Below are positions 18,431-25,911 of a DNA stretch of 64,000 nucleotides, in pieces; within the stretch, counting starts at the first letter, position 1, and each line of letters begins with the position of its first letter. The position numbers and the translations under genes are program-made. The stretch covers positions 682,001-746,000 of the forward strand of contig CBDCKA010000001.1 in NCBI GenBank assembly GCA_965218055.1. The letters are read 5' to 3'. The notes under the pieces are model-generated. The model saw only the letters and a program-made list of their open reading frames with translations. It did no database searches and had not been told where the DNA came from. Source of the stretch: CBDBKE01 sp965218055. GTDB taxonomy: Bacteria > Acidobacteriota > Terriglobia > JAJPHL01 > JAPKYU01.

Positions 18431-19275
18431 TTACTCGACGGCGATGGTGACGGTGTTGGAGGGAACGCCGTTGATGATGATCTCGACCGGCTGCTCCGGA
18501 CCCGACGGGACACCCATTGGCACCTGCACATTCACTGGACAGGTAGGCCAGCAATGTTCACCAGCGTTGGACTGAGCGTCTCAGGTGACCTTCTCCGGCC
18601 TGGCCCTAAGGTTTGTGGGACTGTACCAGGCTGCCAGTGGTGGAGTGCTGGGGGCAACATTCCCGGCTGGAACTTCGGGCAGTACCGGACCGAGCCCAGT
18701 GCAAAAGATCGAAATAAATTCCCCGCGCTGGGCTGGGCGGGAGTTCTCGAGCACTCCTGCGGGAGCCGCGACGAACGGAGTGTTGGCAATGAGGATGGCG
18801 CCTTGTCCGGTGCCCTGCTCGTTCTGCGTAAAAATCCCCGGCGATACGGCTGCGACCGCGACCGGCTGCGCCTCGCTGGTTTCACCTCCCCATGTTACCT
18901 GCACCGTGACCGTCCCTGCGCCGGCCATCAGCTCAAACGGGACCTGCGCATTGGTCTGCGTCCTGGAGACGAAAATCAACGGGGCCGGAATATTGTCGAA
19001 GGTTACGCTGGTGTCTCCCAGTGTCTTGGGAAGAGGTACTTCAACCGCCAGCAGGGTATCGCCGGCCAGGTCCGTCCCGAAGATGGCCACGATCGCGCCG
19101 GGGCGATGGCTCCATCGGGCTCCGTCCCCGCTCGGAAGCTGGCCCCGTTAACAACTGAGTTGGGCGGCAGCGTCGGCCTTGGGACCCCTGATCCCGGAGG
19201 ATCGAAGTTAACGGTCACGCTAAAATTGTCGTACCCTCCGTCGATGGTAAAGCCCACCTGGGACGTAGATACCGC
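18431..19275 (-). pseudogene. Relic of a secreted protein with the Solibacter C-terminal (TIGR03437-like) domain
   Basis: The minus strand encodes LPPNSVVNGASFRAGTEPDG, then after a frameshift near 19095 VAIFGTDLAGDTLLAVEVPL ... AQVPFELMAGAGTVTVQV ... GEFISIFCTGLGPVLPE, and finally VNVQVPMGVPSG ... GVPSNTVTIAVE + stop. This is the TIGR03437 layout. The expected VTFSGLAP-FVGLYQ piece is present but on the plus strand (18586-18630), so a short internal segment is inverted. The 5' part is lost, with a stop just upstream of the first recognisable residues. Confidence 0.8.
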
Positions 19276-19598
19276 ATTCTGGACCTATCTGCTAGGTCTA
19301 AGCTAACTCTTGCCGTTTCAGAGAATTACTGCCGCCTGAGAAAGCATTAGCAGCGAGGCAGGTTGGGAGCGGGAGACAGACCATAGGAGTCAGCGGAACG
19401 GCCAAAGGGAACCGCGATACCACCCAGAAGAGGCCACGACGATTTGAGCTTGAATGGACAGGGCGGCTGGCGCATGCTTTTGGACGAAGGGGAAGGCTCG
19501 ATTCCGGTCTACACTTCCCGATAATGCCGATTGTCAGTCTAGAAGTCCCACCCGACAGGACAGCTGGCGTAGAATCTTGAGCGGAGCAAAGGTTCAAG
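19276..19598. other. Non-coding stretch
   Basis: No gene with coding character on either strand; nothing recognised. Confidence 0.5.
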
Positions 19599-19754
19599 AT
19601 GAAGGATCGTGCAAATTGGCTAGTCTTCGCACTCGTGTTGGCGATAGTGGTGCTTGTTCTTTTTCTCCTCTTCTTCGGAGAATCCGGTATAGAGAAACTT
19701 AGAGAGGCGATTCGCTATGTGATCACGGGGCTGAATCGAGCTATCGGACGCTAG
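19599..19754 (+). CDS. 51-residue single-span membrane protein
   Basis: MKDRANWLVFALVLAIVVLV then LFLLFFGESG and a short amphipathic basic tail ending NRAIGR. One strong transmembrane helix (about 8-28) with a charged cytoplasmic or periplasmic tail. It is followed 50 bp later by another tiny membrane protein in the same direction. No family recognised. AAAGG lies upstream of the ATG. Confidence 0.6.
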   Translation: MKDRANWLVFALVLAIVVLVLFLLFFGESGIEKLREAIRYVITGLNRAIGR

Positions 19755-19804
19755 GCCTATGTACTGTGAGGTGCAACATACTACCCGCACAAAGGGAGGT
19801 TCCA

Positions 19805-19936
19805 ATGCAATGGATTATCGTGTGTCTCCTGCTCATTACGGGCATCACAATTTATTTCCCGACGTTGATCATACGCAAGTCCAATCGGATGCTTAAGGTG
19901 CTGGAACAGATAGAGGCCAACACTCGCAAACAGTAA
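19805..19936 (+). CDS. 43-residue membrane protein
   Basis: MQWIIVCLLLITGITIYFPT followed by a basic/acidic tail (RKSNRMLKVLEQIEANTRKQ). The GGGAGG ribosome site is well placed. The short hydrophobic helix plus helical tail looks like a small regulatory membrane protein. It probably forms a pair with the preceding 51-residue protein. Function unknown. Confidence 0.6.
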   Translation: MQWIIVCLLLITGITIYFPTLIIRKSNRMLKVLEQIEANTRKQ

Positions 19937-20193
19937 GCATCTACCCGCACACCGTGGGCTTGTCCTATTCGCTCACTGCGGTCCGGTGGTGTCCGACCTT
20001 GCCCTGACTGGGGGCTACCCGGCGAGAACCGGAGACTTCCCGCGAGTCTGAATCCCGTATCGGGGCGTCGGGGTGCACTCGTCTGGGTGTGTCGGGTGGG
20101 CGCTAAGTTTAAGCCTGCTGAAAGAGGAATTTCGGAATTGGGCCTTTGACAAACCCAGAGCTAAAAGTTAAGGTGGAGGGGTGACAGGCAGGT

Positions 20194-20340
20194 CTACCGC
20201 ACCGGCTTCTTGCTCGCCTTGCGCCTCTTTGCCGGTGGCGTGCGCTTAGGCATGTCAGCGGTGGGCTTCACCTGGAGCAGGCCGGCGAGCGCACGCTTTT
20301 CTGGCAGCGGGATTCGGATTTTGTCGCCCGGTTTCGCCAT
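20194..20340 (-). CDS. 48-residue basic protein, transposon passenger
   Basis: MAKPGDKIRIPLPEKRALAG ... TPPAKRRKASKKPVR. Strongly basic C-terminus (KRTPPAKRRKASKK), a possible nucleic-acid binder. It lies at the left end of the transposon, divergent from the HicB-like gene. No clear domain; short length keeps confidence moderate. Confidence 0.5.
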   Translation of the reverse strand: MAKPGDKIRIPLPEKRALAGLLQVKPTADMPKRTPPAKRRKASKKPVR

Positions 20341-20437
20341 ACGCCAATCTTAGCCTAGGGGTCCGATTAGCGCAATGGCGACCGGGAGTTTACGAAAGAA
20401 GCCATGCTAACGGTTAGTATTGACGGTGGCGAAATAA

Positions 20438-20615
20438 TCTGCTACGCTTAAGGCGTAGCAGACGCAGAAACCAGCAAGGGAGCCCGTTGCGCGCCCGGCG
20501 GGCTGTGGAAGGCTGAAGCTCTTACCGACGAGGTGGTGAAATTCCTCAGGCTAGTCCACCTTGGGCGCGATACGAAACTGACAAAGTTTTGGCGGAGGGG
20601 GCGGCTCGCCCCAAG
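20438..20615. other. Hairpin-rich non-coding stretch; candidate structured RNA or operator
   Basis: It starts with a perfect 10-bp stem TCTGCTACGC/GCGTAGCAGA around a 5-nt loop (20438-20462). Further possible stems are GCCC/GGGC around 20498-20508, AGGTGG/CCACCT around 20540-20572, and GGGC/GCCC just before the ribosome site of the next gene. A TTGACG/TACGCT promoter-like pair with 17-bp spacing (20420-20448) overlaps the first stem. It contains no good ORF. Confidence 0.4.
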
Positions 20616-20626
20616 GAGACACGCCA

Positions 20627-21049
20627 ATGCCCACAAAAGCGAAGAAAGCCAAAAGAGCTAAAAATCCAACCGTTGCTTTTCACGTGAAAGACGAAGCAGG
20701 AAAGGGCCACGTTGTCGGCATCGGAAATCTACGCGTGGTAATTATACCAGATGGTAACTTCTGGTTCGCGCAAGGATTAGAGATTGACTATGCTGCCCAA
20801 GGCGCAAGTGTGAAAGATGCCAGAAAGCAATTCGAGGACGGGCTCGCGGCAACAATTCAAGAGCATCTCCGTGTTTATGGAAAGATAGACAATCTGCTTC
20901 ATGTCACACCAACGGAAACTTGGAAGGAGCTACTGTTGGATGCTTCATCCATCTACAACAGATATTCGCAGGTGTCTGTTCATAAGGTGATACGAAACAC
21001 ACTGCCCTACCAAGGCATTGACTATATCGAGAGACGCTCCGCCGCATAA
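20627..21049 (+). CDS. HicB-like protein (putative antitoxin), transposon passenger
   Basis: 140 residues with a basic start (MPTKAKKAKRAKNP). The core VVIIPDGNFWFAQGLEIDYA followed by KDARKQFEDGLAATIQEHL has the HicB beta-beta-beta-alpha pattern, in which a short sheet is followed by an amphipathic helix of the DARxxFExGL type. An AAGGAG site precedes the ATG. A second short gene starts 17 bp downstream, as in two-gene toxin-antitoxin units. The C-terminal half is not recognised. Toxin-antitoxin function is inference from fold and arrangement. Confidence 0.6.
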   Translation: MPTKAKKAKRAKNPTVAFHVKDEAGKGHVVGIGNLRVVIIPDGNFWFAQGLEIDYAAQGASVKDARKQFEDGLAATIQEHLRVYGKIDNLLHVTPTETWKELLLDASSIYNRYSQVSVHKVIRNTLPYQGIDYIERRSAA

Positions 21050-21066
21050 ACAACGGACGTGTGTAA

Positions 21067-21324
21067 GTGGCCGAATCGGGGGAAGTTCTCAGAGGTGATG
21101 TCATCCACGTACTTCGCGCACACCGAGTTGGTGTCTCTATACAGGTTGACGGTCTCCCAGATATGTACGTCCTAGCTAAATCGGGTATAGTCGAGGCGCA
21201 CAGGATGCCAGACCGGGTGGGCCGCCGCAAGTTACAGCACTTCCATCGGAAGTTCGGGATTCCGATACACCACTTCTACAATCCCCTTATGGCCCCGCCT
21301 CTTCCTGGCGAGCCAATCCAATAA
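21067..21324 (+). CDS. Small partner protein of the HicB-like gene (putative toxin-like)
   Basis: 85 residues from a GTG start, 17 bp after the HicB-like stop. It contains DVIHVLRAHRVGVSIQVDG and GRRKLQHFHRKFGIPIHHFY. Size and position fit the second gene of a HicAB-like unit, but the canonical HicA G-S-H motif is absent, so it may be a different partner. It ends 20 bp from the convergent transposase stop. Confidence 0.5.
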   Translation: MAESGEVLRGDVIHVLRAHRVGVSIQVDGLPDMYVLAKSGIVEAHRMPDRVGRRKLQHFHRKFGIPIHHFYNPLMAPPLPGEPIQ

Positions 21325-21344
21325 GAGAAGGTCGTCCTGTTTGT

Positions 21345-22337
21345 TCAGAGTCTGAACGTTTCCCGGCCAGTAGAAAAGCGACGCGGAGTCTTGAGCATCA
21401 GCCGCTTACCACTCGCCATCTTCAGGGCGACGACGGTCCGCTCCATGTCAGGCAGCTTGCGGACGTTGTAGCGCCAGTCAAACTCTCTCAGATACTGGTC
21501 CAAGTACCTCCGACTCCAGTGGTGGTAGACCCCATAGTTGCCACGTTTTAATATAGCGAAGTAGCCCTCAACGGTGTTCGTGCTGATGCACAGGCCATCC
21601 TCACGGCGGACATACTCCTTGGCCTTATGGTTCACCTGGGAATGCTTCCGTTTCCTTCCGACACTCGCCAGCACGGTAGAACTATCGGTCATCAGGTGAG
21701 CATCTTCGGCAACCATCTCTTTGATAATCGGGCGCAGCGTCTTGGCCGTGACGCGCACCACATGGCGAGAACGCACAGAGCCGCCGCGCTGTAGGACAGA
21801 AACCACAGCAGCCTTGTTTGCGACCGGGCTGGGGTAATCCTTCGGCCTTTCTCCAGGCTTGGTACTTTGGGAGCCGGATCGCAGCTTTCCTCCGATGTAG
21901 GTTTCATCTATTTCGACCGTACCCCTCAATTGACTTGCTATTGGCTCTTGACGTAGCGCCCAGCGAATGCGGTGGGCCATAAACCAGGCTGCCCGGTAAC
22001 TCTTTAGTTCTAAGTTTCGCATTAGCTGGTGCGCACTGATTCCTTTCTTTGACGAACACATCAGATGTATCGCCAACAACCACTTGTGCAGCGGGATGTG
22101 GGAGTCCTCAAAGATCGAGTCCACTGTGACTGTAAACTGCTTTCGGCAACTCTTGCACTTCCAGACGCCAGGGCGCACCGAGCTTTTGGAGCCTTCTTTC
22201 GGCTTCAGGCGGTAGGCTTCTCCGATTAGCCCGCAATGAGGACAAACCGGACCATCCGGCCACCGAGTCTTCTCAATGTGCTTACGGGCTGCGGCCTCAT
22301 CTCGGTACTGAGGGGCAAGCAATCCTGTGCTTTTCAT
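21345..22337 (-). CDS. IS1595-family transposase
   Basis: 330 residues. The N-terminal zinc ribbon is CPHC ... CKSC (about residues 33-60) with RKQFTVTVDSIFEDSHIPLH. The ISXO2-like DDE core follows: VEIDETYIGG (first Asp), MTDSSTVLAS (second Asp) and TNTVEGYFAILKRG near residue 250 (Glu). YRAAWFMAHRIRWAL is also typical. Length is normal and no stop or frameshift is seen, so it may be active. The promoter lies in the right terminal repeat and predicts an almost leaderless transcript. Confidence 0.93.
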   Translation of the reverse strand: MKSTGLLAPQYRDEAAARKHIEKTRWPDGPVCPHCGLIGEAYRLKPKEGSKSSVRPGVWKCKSCRKQFTVTVDSIFEDSHIPLHKWLLAIHLMCSSKKGISAHQLMRNLELKSYRAAWFMAHRIRWALRQEPIASQLRGTVEIDETYIGGKLRSGSQSTKPGERPKDYPSPVANKAAVVSVLQRGGSVRSRHVVRVTAKTLRPIIKEMVAEDAHLMTDSSTVLASVGRKRKHSQVNHKAKEYVRREDGLCISTNTVEGYFAILKRGNYGVYHHWSRRYLDQYLREFDWRYNVRKLPDMERTVVALKMASGKRLMLKTPRRFSTGRETFRL

Positions 22338-22343
22338 GCCCTA

Positions 22344-22372
22344 AACATAGCAGGCCCACATGGGTTTGTCAA
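22344..22372 (-). promoter_or_regulatory. Sigma-70-type promoter of the IS1595 transposase
   Basis: On the minus strand TTGACA (22367-22372) and TATGTT (22344-22349) are separated by exactly 17 bp. The -35 box lies inside the terminal inverted repeat. The expected start point, about 7 bases past the -10, coincides with the ATG at 22337. Confidence 0.75.
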
Positions 22373-22412
22373 GGGCCTAATTCCGAGGAATTTGGTTGAC
22401 AGATCAACGAAT

Positions 22413-22428
22413 TGGCATTGAAATTGTT
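22413..22428 (+). promoter_or_regulatory. Sigma-54-like promoter of the pilin gene
   Basis: TGGCATT-GAAA-TTGTT fits the -24/-12 pattern (TGGCAY-N5-TTGCW) with one mismatch in the -12 element. It lies 36 bp before the pilin ATG. Type IV pilin genes are classically under PilR/sigma-54 control. Confidence 0.55.
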
Positions 22429-22463
22429 CTTCCCCCCGTTGCAGGAAACGAGGGAAAAGCAAA

Positions 22464-22570
22464 ATGAGCAAACAGAGAGGTTTCTCGCTGATCGAGCTAC
22501 TCATCGTGGTAGCGATCATCTTAATCATCGCAGCAATTGCGATCCCTAACTTGTTGCGATCCCGCCTTGC
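22464..22570 (+). pseudogene. pilA: Type IV major pilin, N-terminal part (split by IS and inversion)
   Basis: MSKQRGFSLIELLIVVAIIL is a textbook class III signal (cleaved before F in RGFSLIE) with the N-terminal assembly helix ending IAIPNLLRSR. The frame is cut after codon 35 by the IS3 copy at 22571. The rest of the gene lies on the opposite strand at 25174-25577. Joining the two parts over the 4-bp TTGC duplication gives an unbroken 168-residue pilin reading RSRLAANEASAVSSMR. Confidence 0.93.
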
Positions 22571-22599
22571 TGACCTGCCGGCTTTCTTCGGACCACCGA

Positions 22600-23484
22600 T
22601 TACTGGAGAACAGCGCCAGTCGGCATGGTTAAGTCGCTCTCGTGTTCTTCTTGGTCAGCGTGAGCCGGCATCGCCGGCGAGCGCCCACCGTCATCCGAGC
22701 CAGCACGGAGCTGCGCTTTGAACTCGGCTGGCGTCAGATAGCCAAGGCTGGAGTGCGGTCGCACGTCGTTGTAGTGCCGTCGCCATTGCTCGATCCCCAC
22801 CTTCGCGTCCACGCGGTTCCGAAACCACTGCAGGCTCAGATACTCGTCGCGGAACTTCCCGTTGAACGATTCGTCGGTCGCATTCTGCCACGGCTTCCCC
22901 GGCTCGATGAGCGCGGTTTCGATCTGCGCCTGGAGCAGCCACCGGAGAATCGCACCCGCGACAAACTCGGGGCCGTTGTCGGACCGGAGGTAACGTGGGG
23001 CTCCGTGGACGCTCACGATCTGCGTGAGCACCTCGATAACGCGCCCGGACCGAATGCCGCCGGCCACGTCGATCGCGAGTGACTCGCGGGTCCATTCGTC
23101 GACGACGGTGAGGCACTTGAGCGTCTGCCCATTCGCGCAGGTGTCGAACACGAAGTCGTACGCCCAGACGTGATTGACCGCAGTGGCGGGCACCGGGCGG
23201 GGCCGGCTCAGGGCGACCTGGCGCCAGAGGCGATGGGTCCGGTCCGTGCTCATCGTGTGCCCTTCGCGTTTTAGGAAAATCCGAATCCGGCGATAGCCGT
23301 ACCGCGGATACTGCGCCGCCAGACGACGCATCGCGGCCAGCGCCGGGGCATCCCGGTCGACCAGCCGCGACTGGTAGCCCAGCGTGGACCGTGCGACGGA
23401 GAGCAAGGCGCACGCGCGGCGACCCGACAGACCGCGTGCACGTGCATACGCGACCTGCGGCCGGCGCACGCGTGCGCCTACCAT
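22600..23484 (-). CDS. IS3 transposase OrfB, internally deleted by 13 residues (copy 1)
   Basis: 294 residues starting MVGARVRRPQVAYARARG, reached by -1 frameshifting from orfA at the A7 run (CGAAAAAAATGG). The integrase core has DFVFDTCANG (first Asp), RSDNGPEFVAG (second Asp) and ATDESFNGKFRDEYL (Glu). Compared with copies 2 and 3 it lacks AGLQVPRRRPRRR or its equivalent, so the basic linker before the catalytic core is shortened in frame. Activity is doubtful. Confidence 0.92.
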   Translation of the reverse strand: MVGARVRRPQVAYARARGLSGRRACALLSVARSTLGYQSRLVDRDAPALAAMRRLAAQYPRYGYRRIRIFLKREGHTMSTDRTHRLWRQVALSRPRPVPATAVNHVWAYDFVFDTCANGQTLKCLTVVDEWTRESLAIDVAGGIRSGRVIEVLTQIVSVHGAPRYLRSDNGPEFVAGAILRWLLQAQIETALIEPGKPWQNATDESFNGKFRDEYLSLQWFRNRVDAKVGIEQWRRHYNDVRPHSSLGYLTPAEFKAQLRAGSDDGGRSPAMPAHADQEEHESDLTMPTGAVLQ

Positions 23485-23741
23485 TTTTTTCGGGTGATCT
23501 CCTTGAGCACGTCGATCTCCAGATCTCGATCGGCCACCATCTTTTTCAGCCGGCCGTTCTCCTGCTCGAGCTGCCGCAGCCGCTTCACATCGGCGGGCTC
23601 CAACGTGCCGAAGTGTTTCCGCCAGGCGTAGAGCGTCTGGGCGCTGACGCCGTTCTTTTTGGCCACCTCCGGAACGGGCCGCTGATCGGCCTCGCGGAGG
23701 ATCGTCACCATCTGCTCTTCGGTAAACCGGGTCTTCCTCAT
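23478..23741 (-). CDS. IS3 transposase OrfA (copy 1)
   Basis: 87 residues, MRKTRFTEEQMVTILREADQ, a helix-turn-helix (VAKKNGVSAQTLYAWRKHFG) followed by a leucine-zipper-like coiled coil (LRQLEQENGRLKKMVADRDL). It binds the element ends. The 3' end overlaps orfB at the slippery A run. Confidence 0.94.
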   Translation of the reverse strand: MRKTRFTEEQMVTILREADQRPVPEVAKKNGVSAQTLYAWRKHFGTLEPADVKRLRQLEQENGRLKKMVADRDLEIDVLKEITRKKW

Positions 23742-23811
23742 GGCTCCCTCGTTTCTCCGAGGGCGCCATTCTCTCAGGCTTCAACTGGTCCGGAAATCGC
23801 CAGGCAGGTCA

Positions 23812-24007
23812 CCCGGTGACGGTGACGATCGGTGGTGTCGAGGCTCCGGTGGCTTATCAAGGTCTCGCTCCCGGATTTGTAGGGCTGTACCAAGTGAACG
23901 CCGTACTGCCGTCCACGGTCGCGCCGGGCGACGCGGTGCTGGTCGAAATCCGGCAGAACGGGATTGTGAGCAATCCCGATCTACCCGCCACGATTCCCGT
24001 TCGGTGA
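23812..24007 (+). pseudogene. Detached C-terminal end of the large secreted protein (inverted)
   Basis: Reads PVTVTIGGVEAPVAYQGLAP then FVGLYQVNAVLPSTVAPGDA and ends in a stop at 24005-24007. This is the last 64 residues of a TIGR03437-type domain. The body of the same protein ends in FSTVLLP at the far side of IS copy 2 (26858) on the other strand. Joining both over the CCCG duplication gives an unbroken 901-codon frame. Confidence 0.92.
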
Positions 24008-24160
24008 CGCCGCGTTGAAAATGTCGGATGAATGGTCTCGATAGGTCTTGAGCTGGACGGGGGACGGGTTCATAACCCCTCGGCCGGCTGCGACGCGGCG
24101 GTATCTCGCTGTAGGGAAGCGGGTTTCTTCAAACTTCTTCGATAGGCCCCACTTGTTGGC

Positions 24161-24275
24161 TAGTAATCTACCGATGCTGCCACGCCGCCACTTGGATGTA
24201 TAACGCCCTAACCGGACAAGTGCCCAGATTCCCTTCGGGGAAGCGCACAAGGTCGGTAGTCCCCACAAACGGGAT
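24161..24275. repeat. Dispersed palindromic repeat, copy B
   Basis: The core at 24189-24222 starts CACTTGGATGTATAACG and ends CCGGACAAGTG. It is preceded by the shared CCGATGCTGCCACG flank and followed by a flank shared with copy C (CTTCGGGGAAGCGCACAAGG). It lies inside the inverted segment. Confidence 0.8.
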
Positions 24276-24821
24276 TTTGGCAGGTGTGAGTGCGTCGCTG
24301 CTTGGATGGGCTTTCGAGGCTTCCGTCCAGCGCGGGTGCACGGCGTGAGTAATGGTACCAGTCCCAGACGGGATGTCGAAAATCGGAGATGTTGCACGAC
24401 CGTGCAAACGCGCGGCCTCTGCATGTGATTTCCACCAAGTATGCCGAATCGGTGAAGCTTGACTCGGGACAGTCTTGATGCAACAGATTCGGCGTTCGCT
24501 TGTCTCGAGCACTGAGCTTAAGAAGTGTCTTGGATGTAACCAAGTCCATGACTCTGCTTGACCGTTTCGCGGCGTACAGCGACACTGCTTCCAGGACGGA
24601 TTCCTGGCCCCAACGGAAAGAAGAAGGAACTTGCCAGACGAGCGCCAACTTTATCGCCGCAGCGGCCAAGACCGTCGCCGGGAACAGCAACCCATATCCA
24701 CACTATTCGCTACCCGGCGCCAGGGAGGCGATCGGCGCGCCGGAGATCGGCGATTATTGTTCAGACGTGCGCATCGTGGTATTGAGATCTAGCATCGCGG
24801 CCCATCTGAAAGGGGAAAAAC
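24276..24821. other. Non-coding or decayed stretch inside the inverted segment
   Basis: About 550 bases without a convincing gene on either strand. The end (from about 24700) precedes the Flp pilin gene and probably contains its promoter, but no clear hexamers were seen. Confidence 0.45.
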
Positions 24822-25001
24822 ATGAGCGACCTTCTAAAGCGCTTGTGGCACGAGGAGAAAGGTCAGGACCTGGTCGAATATGGCCTGTTAATAGTCTTGG
24901 TCGCTCTTGCAGCCGTTTCTGGGATGAACTTTCTCGCCAACGCCATCAACAATGTCTTCTCCAGCGCCGGGAGCGCCCTGGACGCTCAGACACCGACATA
25001 A
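24822..25001 (+). CDS. Flp/Fap-type (type IVb) pilin
   Basis: 59 residues, MSDLLKRLWHEEKGQDLVEY then GLLIVLVALAAVSGMNFLAN. This matches Flp pilins: a short basic leader, the processing region with the conserved Glu-Tyr (G-Q-D-L-V-E-Y), a hydrophobic helix, and a short Ser/Ala tail. AAAGGGG precedes the ATG. Because it lies in the inverted segment, its present orientation relative to neighbours is secondary; originally it faced the other way. Intact and possibly still expressed. No tad genes are in the window. Confidence 0.88.
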   Translation: MSDLLKRLWHEEKGQDLVEYGLLIVLVALAAVSGMNFLANAINNVFSSAGSALDAQTPT

Positions 25002-25156
25002 GCTGTCTCCGGCCAGACCAGGTCGTTGCCGGGAACCCGACCGATGGTGAACGAAGCCCGGGTGAGCGGGATCTCCTTCAGGATCTCCACCTCATATTTC
25101 AAGATCAGTTTTGCCTCGGGATTCCGGATTTGAGCTTCCCCTCGGCCCGAGAGCAC
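24986..25156 (-). pseudogene. FHA-domain protein, N-terminal relic
   Basis: The minus strand from GTG 25156 reads EAKLILKYEVEILKEIPLTR then ASFTIGRVPGNDLV. This is the start of a forkhead-associated (phosphothreonine-binding) domain with the GR...N(D) pattern. After GNDLV the match stops and the frame ends at 24986, overlapping the end of the Flp pilin gene. Before the inversion it lay downstream of the type IV pilin gene on the same strand. Confidence 0.7.
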
Positions 25157-25173
25157 CGAACCGCTCTGTCAGT

Positions 25174-25577
25174 TTAGATTGGCGGGTCGGTGGCCGTCGC
25201 TACCGCAGTGGCGTTGAAACGAATGACCAAGGGCTTGTTCGTATAGAAGGAGCGCTGGCCAGTGGAGCCCCGCACCTGCGGGTCAGCCGCGATCTCATAG
25301 GCGGCAATGACCCCGAAAGTGGTGTTGCTGCCGGTGGGAGTGTAGGTGAAACCGTAGCCATTCTTGATGAAGCTGGTGGGCGTACCGCCCGCGCCCATGC
25401 CTGCCAGTACCGGGTCCACTATGTCCGCGCGATTGGCGTCGGCAGACGCGCCTCCCGCCGGCGGCCCCAGCCGGGTTAAGTTGTCCGTGTAACCCGAGTT
25501 ATAAGTGGTGTTGAACGTTAGCTCGGCGGTGTTCAGCGACCGCATCGAGCTGACGGCAGACGCTTCGTTGGCGGCAA
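25174..25577 (-). pseudogene. pilA: Type IV major pilin, C-terminal part (inverted)
   Basis: Reads AANEASAVSSMRSLNTAELT ... GYGFTYTPTGSNTTFGVIAA ... TNKPLVIRFNATAVATATDP to a stop. These are the alpha-beta loop and C-terminal globular part of a GSPG/PilA-type pilin. The matching N-terminus is at 22464-22570 on the plus strand beyond IS copy 1. The 107 + 404 - 4 bases add up to 507 bases, a whole number of codons. Confidence 0.92.
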
Positions 25578-25647
25578 TGACCTGCCTGGCGATTTCCGGA
25601 CCAGTTGAAGCCTGAGAGAATGGCGCCCTCGGAGAAACGAGGGAGCC

Positions 25648-25911
25648 ATGAGGAAGACCCGGTTTACCGAAGAGCAGATGGTGACGATCCTCCGCGAGGC
25701 CGATCAGCGGCCCATTCCGGAGGTGGCCAAAAAGAACGGCGTCAGCGCCCAGACGCTCTACGCCTGGCGGAAACACTTCGGCACGTTGGAGCCCGCCGAT
25801 GTGAAGCGGCTGCGGCAGCTCGAGCAGGAGAACGGCCGGCTGAAAAAGATGGTGGCCGATCGAGATCTGGAGATCGACGTGCTCAAGGAGATCACCCGAA
25901 AAAAATGGTAG
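25648..25911 (+). CDS. IS3 transposase OrfA (copy 2)
   Basis: 87 residues, helix-turn-helix plus coiled coil, differing from copy 1 by one residue (QRPIPEVAK instead of QRPVPEVAK). Ends at the A7 slippery run where the ribosome can shift -1 into orfB. Confidence 0.94.
   Translation: MRKTRFTEEQMVTILREADQRPIPEVAKKNGVSAQTLYAWRKHFGTLEPADVKRLRQLEQENGRLKKMVADRDLEIDVLKEITRKKW

Larger units (their letters stand above)
20133..22385 (-). mobile_element. IS1595-type transposon with passenger genes (2253 bp)
   Basis: The ends are defined by 25-bp inverted repeats, CGGAATTGGGCC... at 20133 and its complement ending at 22385, matching at 23 of 25 positions. They are flanked by a perfect 8-bp direct repeat AGGAATTT (20125-20132 and 22386-22393). 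Eight-base target duplications are characteristic of the IS1595 family. Inside are the transposase (21345-22337), a 48-residue basic protein, a hairpin-rich stretch and a two-gene HicAB-like pair. The insertion site is just upstream of the type IV pilin promoter. Confidence 0.9.
22571..23811 (-). mobile_element. IS3-family element (IS407-like group), copy 1, 1241 bp with 39-bp deletion
   Basis: Terminal repeats TGACCTGCC...GGCAGGTCA with subterminal GGTCCG boxes. It is nearly identical to copies at 25578-26857 and 61979-63258 but lacks 39 bp (13 codons) inside orfB. Its two direct flanks do not form a target duplication with each other; they match those of copy 2 crosswise (TTGC and CCCG), showing that the intervening DNA was inverted. 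Confidence 0.95.

Noticed and set aside
22600..23784. A single long frame (394-407 codons) running through each IS3 copy as one protein
   Set aside because: Its first about 100 codons are the wrong frame of orfA; the real arrangement is orfA plus orfB joined by a -1 shift at the A7 run.
24500..25177. 225-codon plus-strand frame in the inverted segment
   Set aside because: It crosses the Flp pilin gene in another frame and has no recognisable features; treated as a chance open frame.
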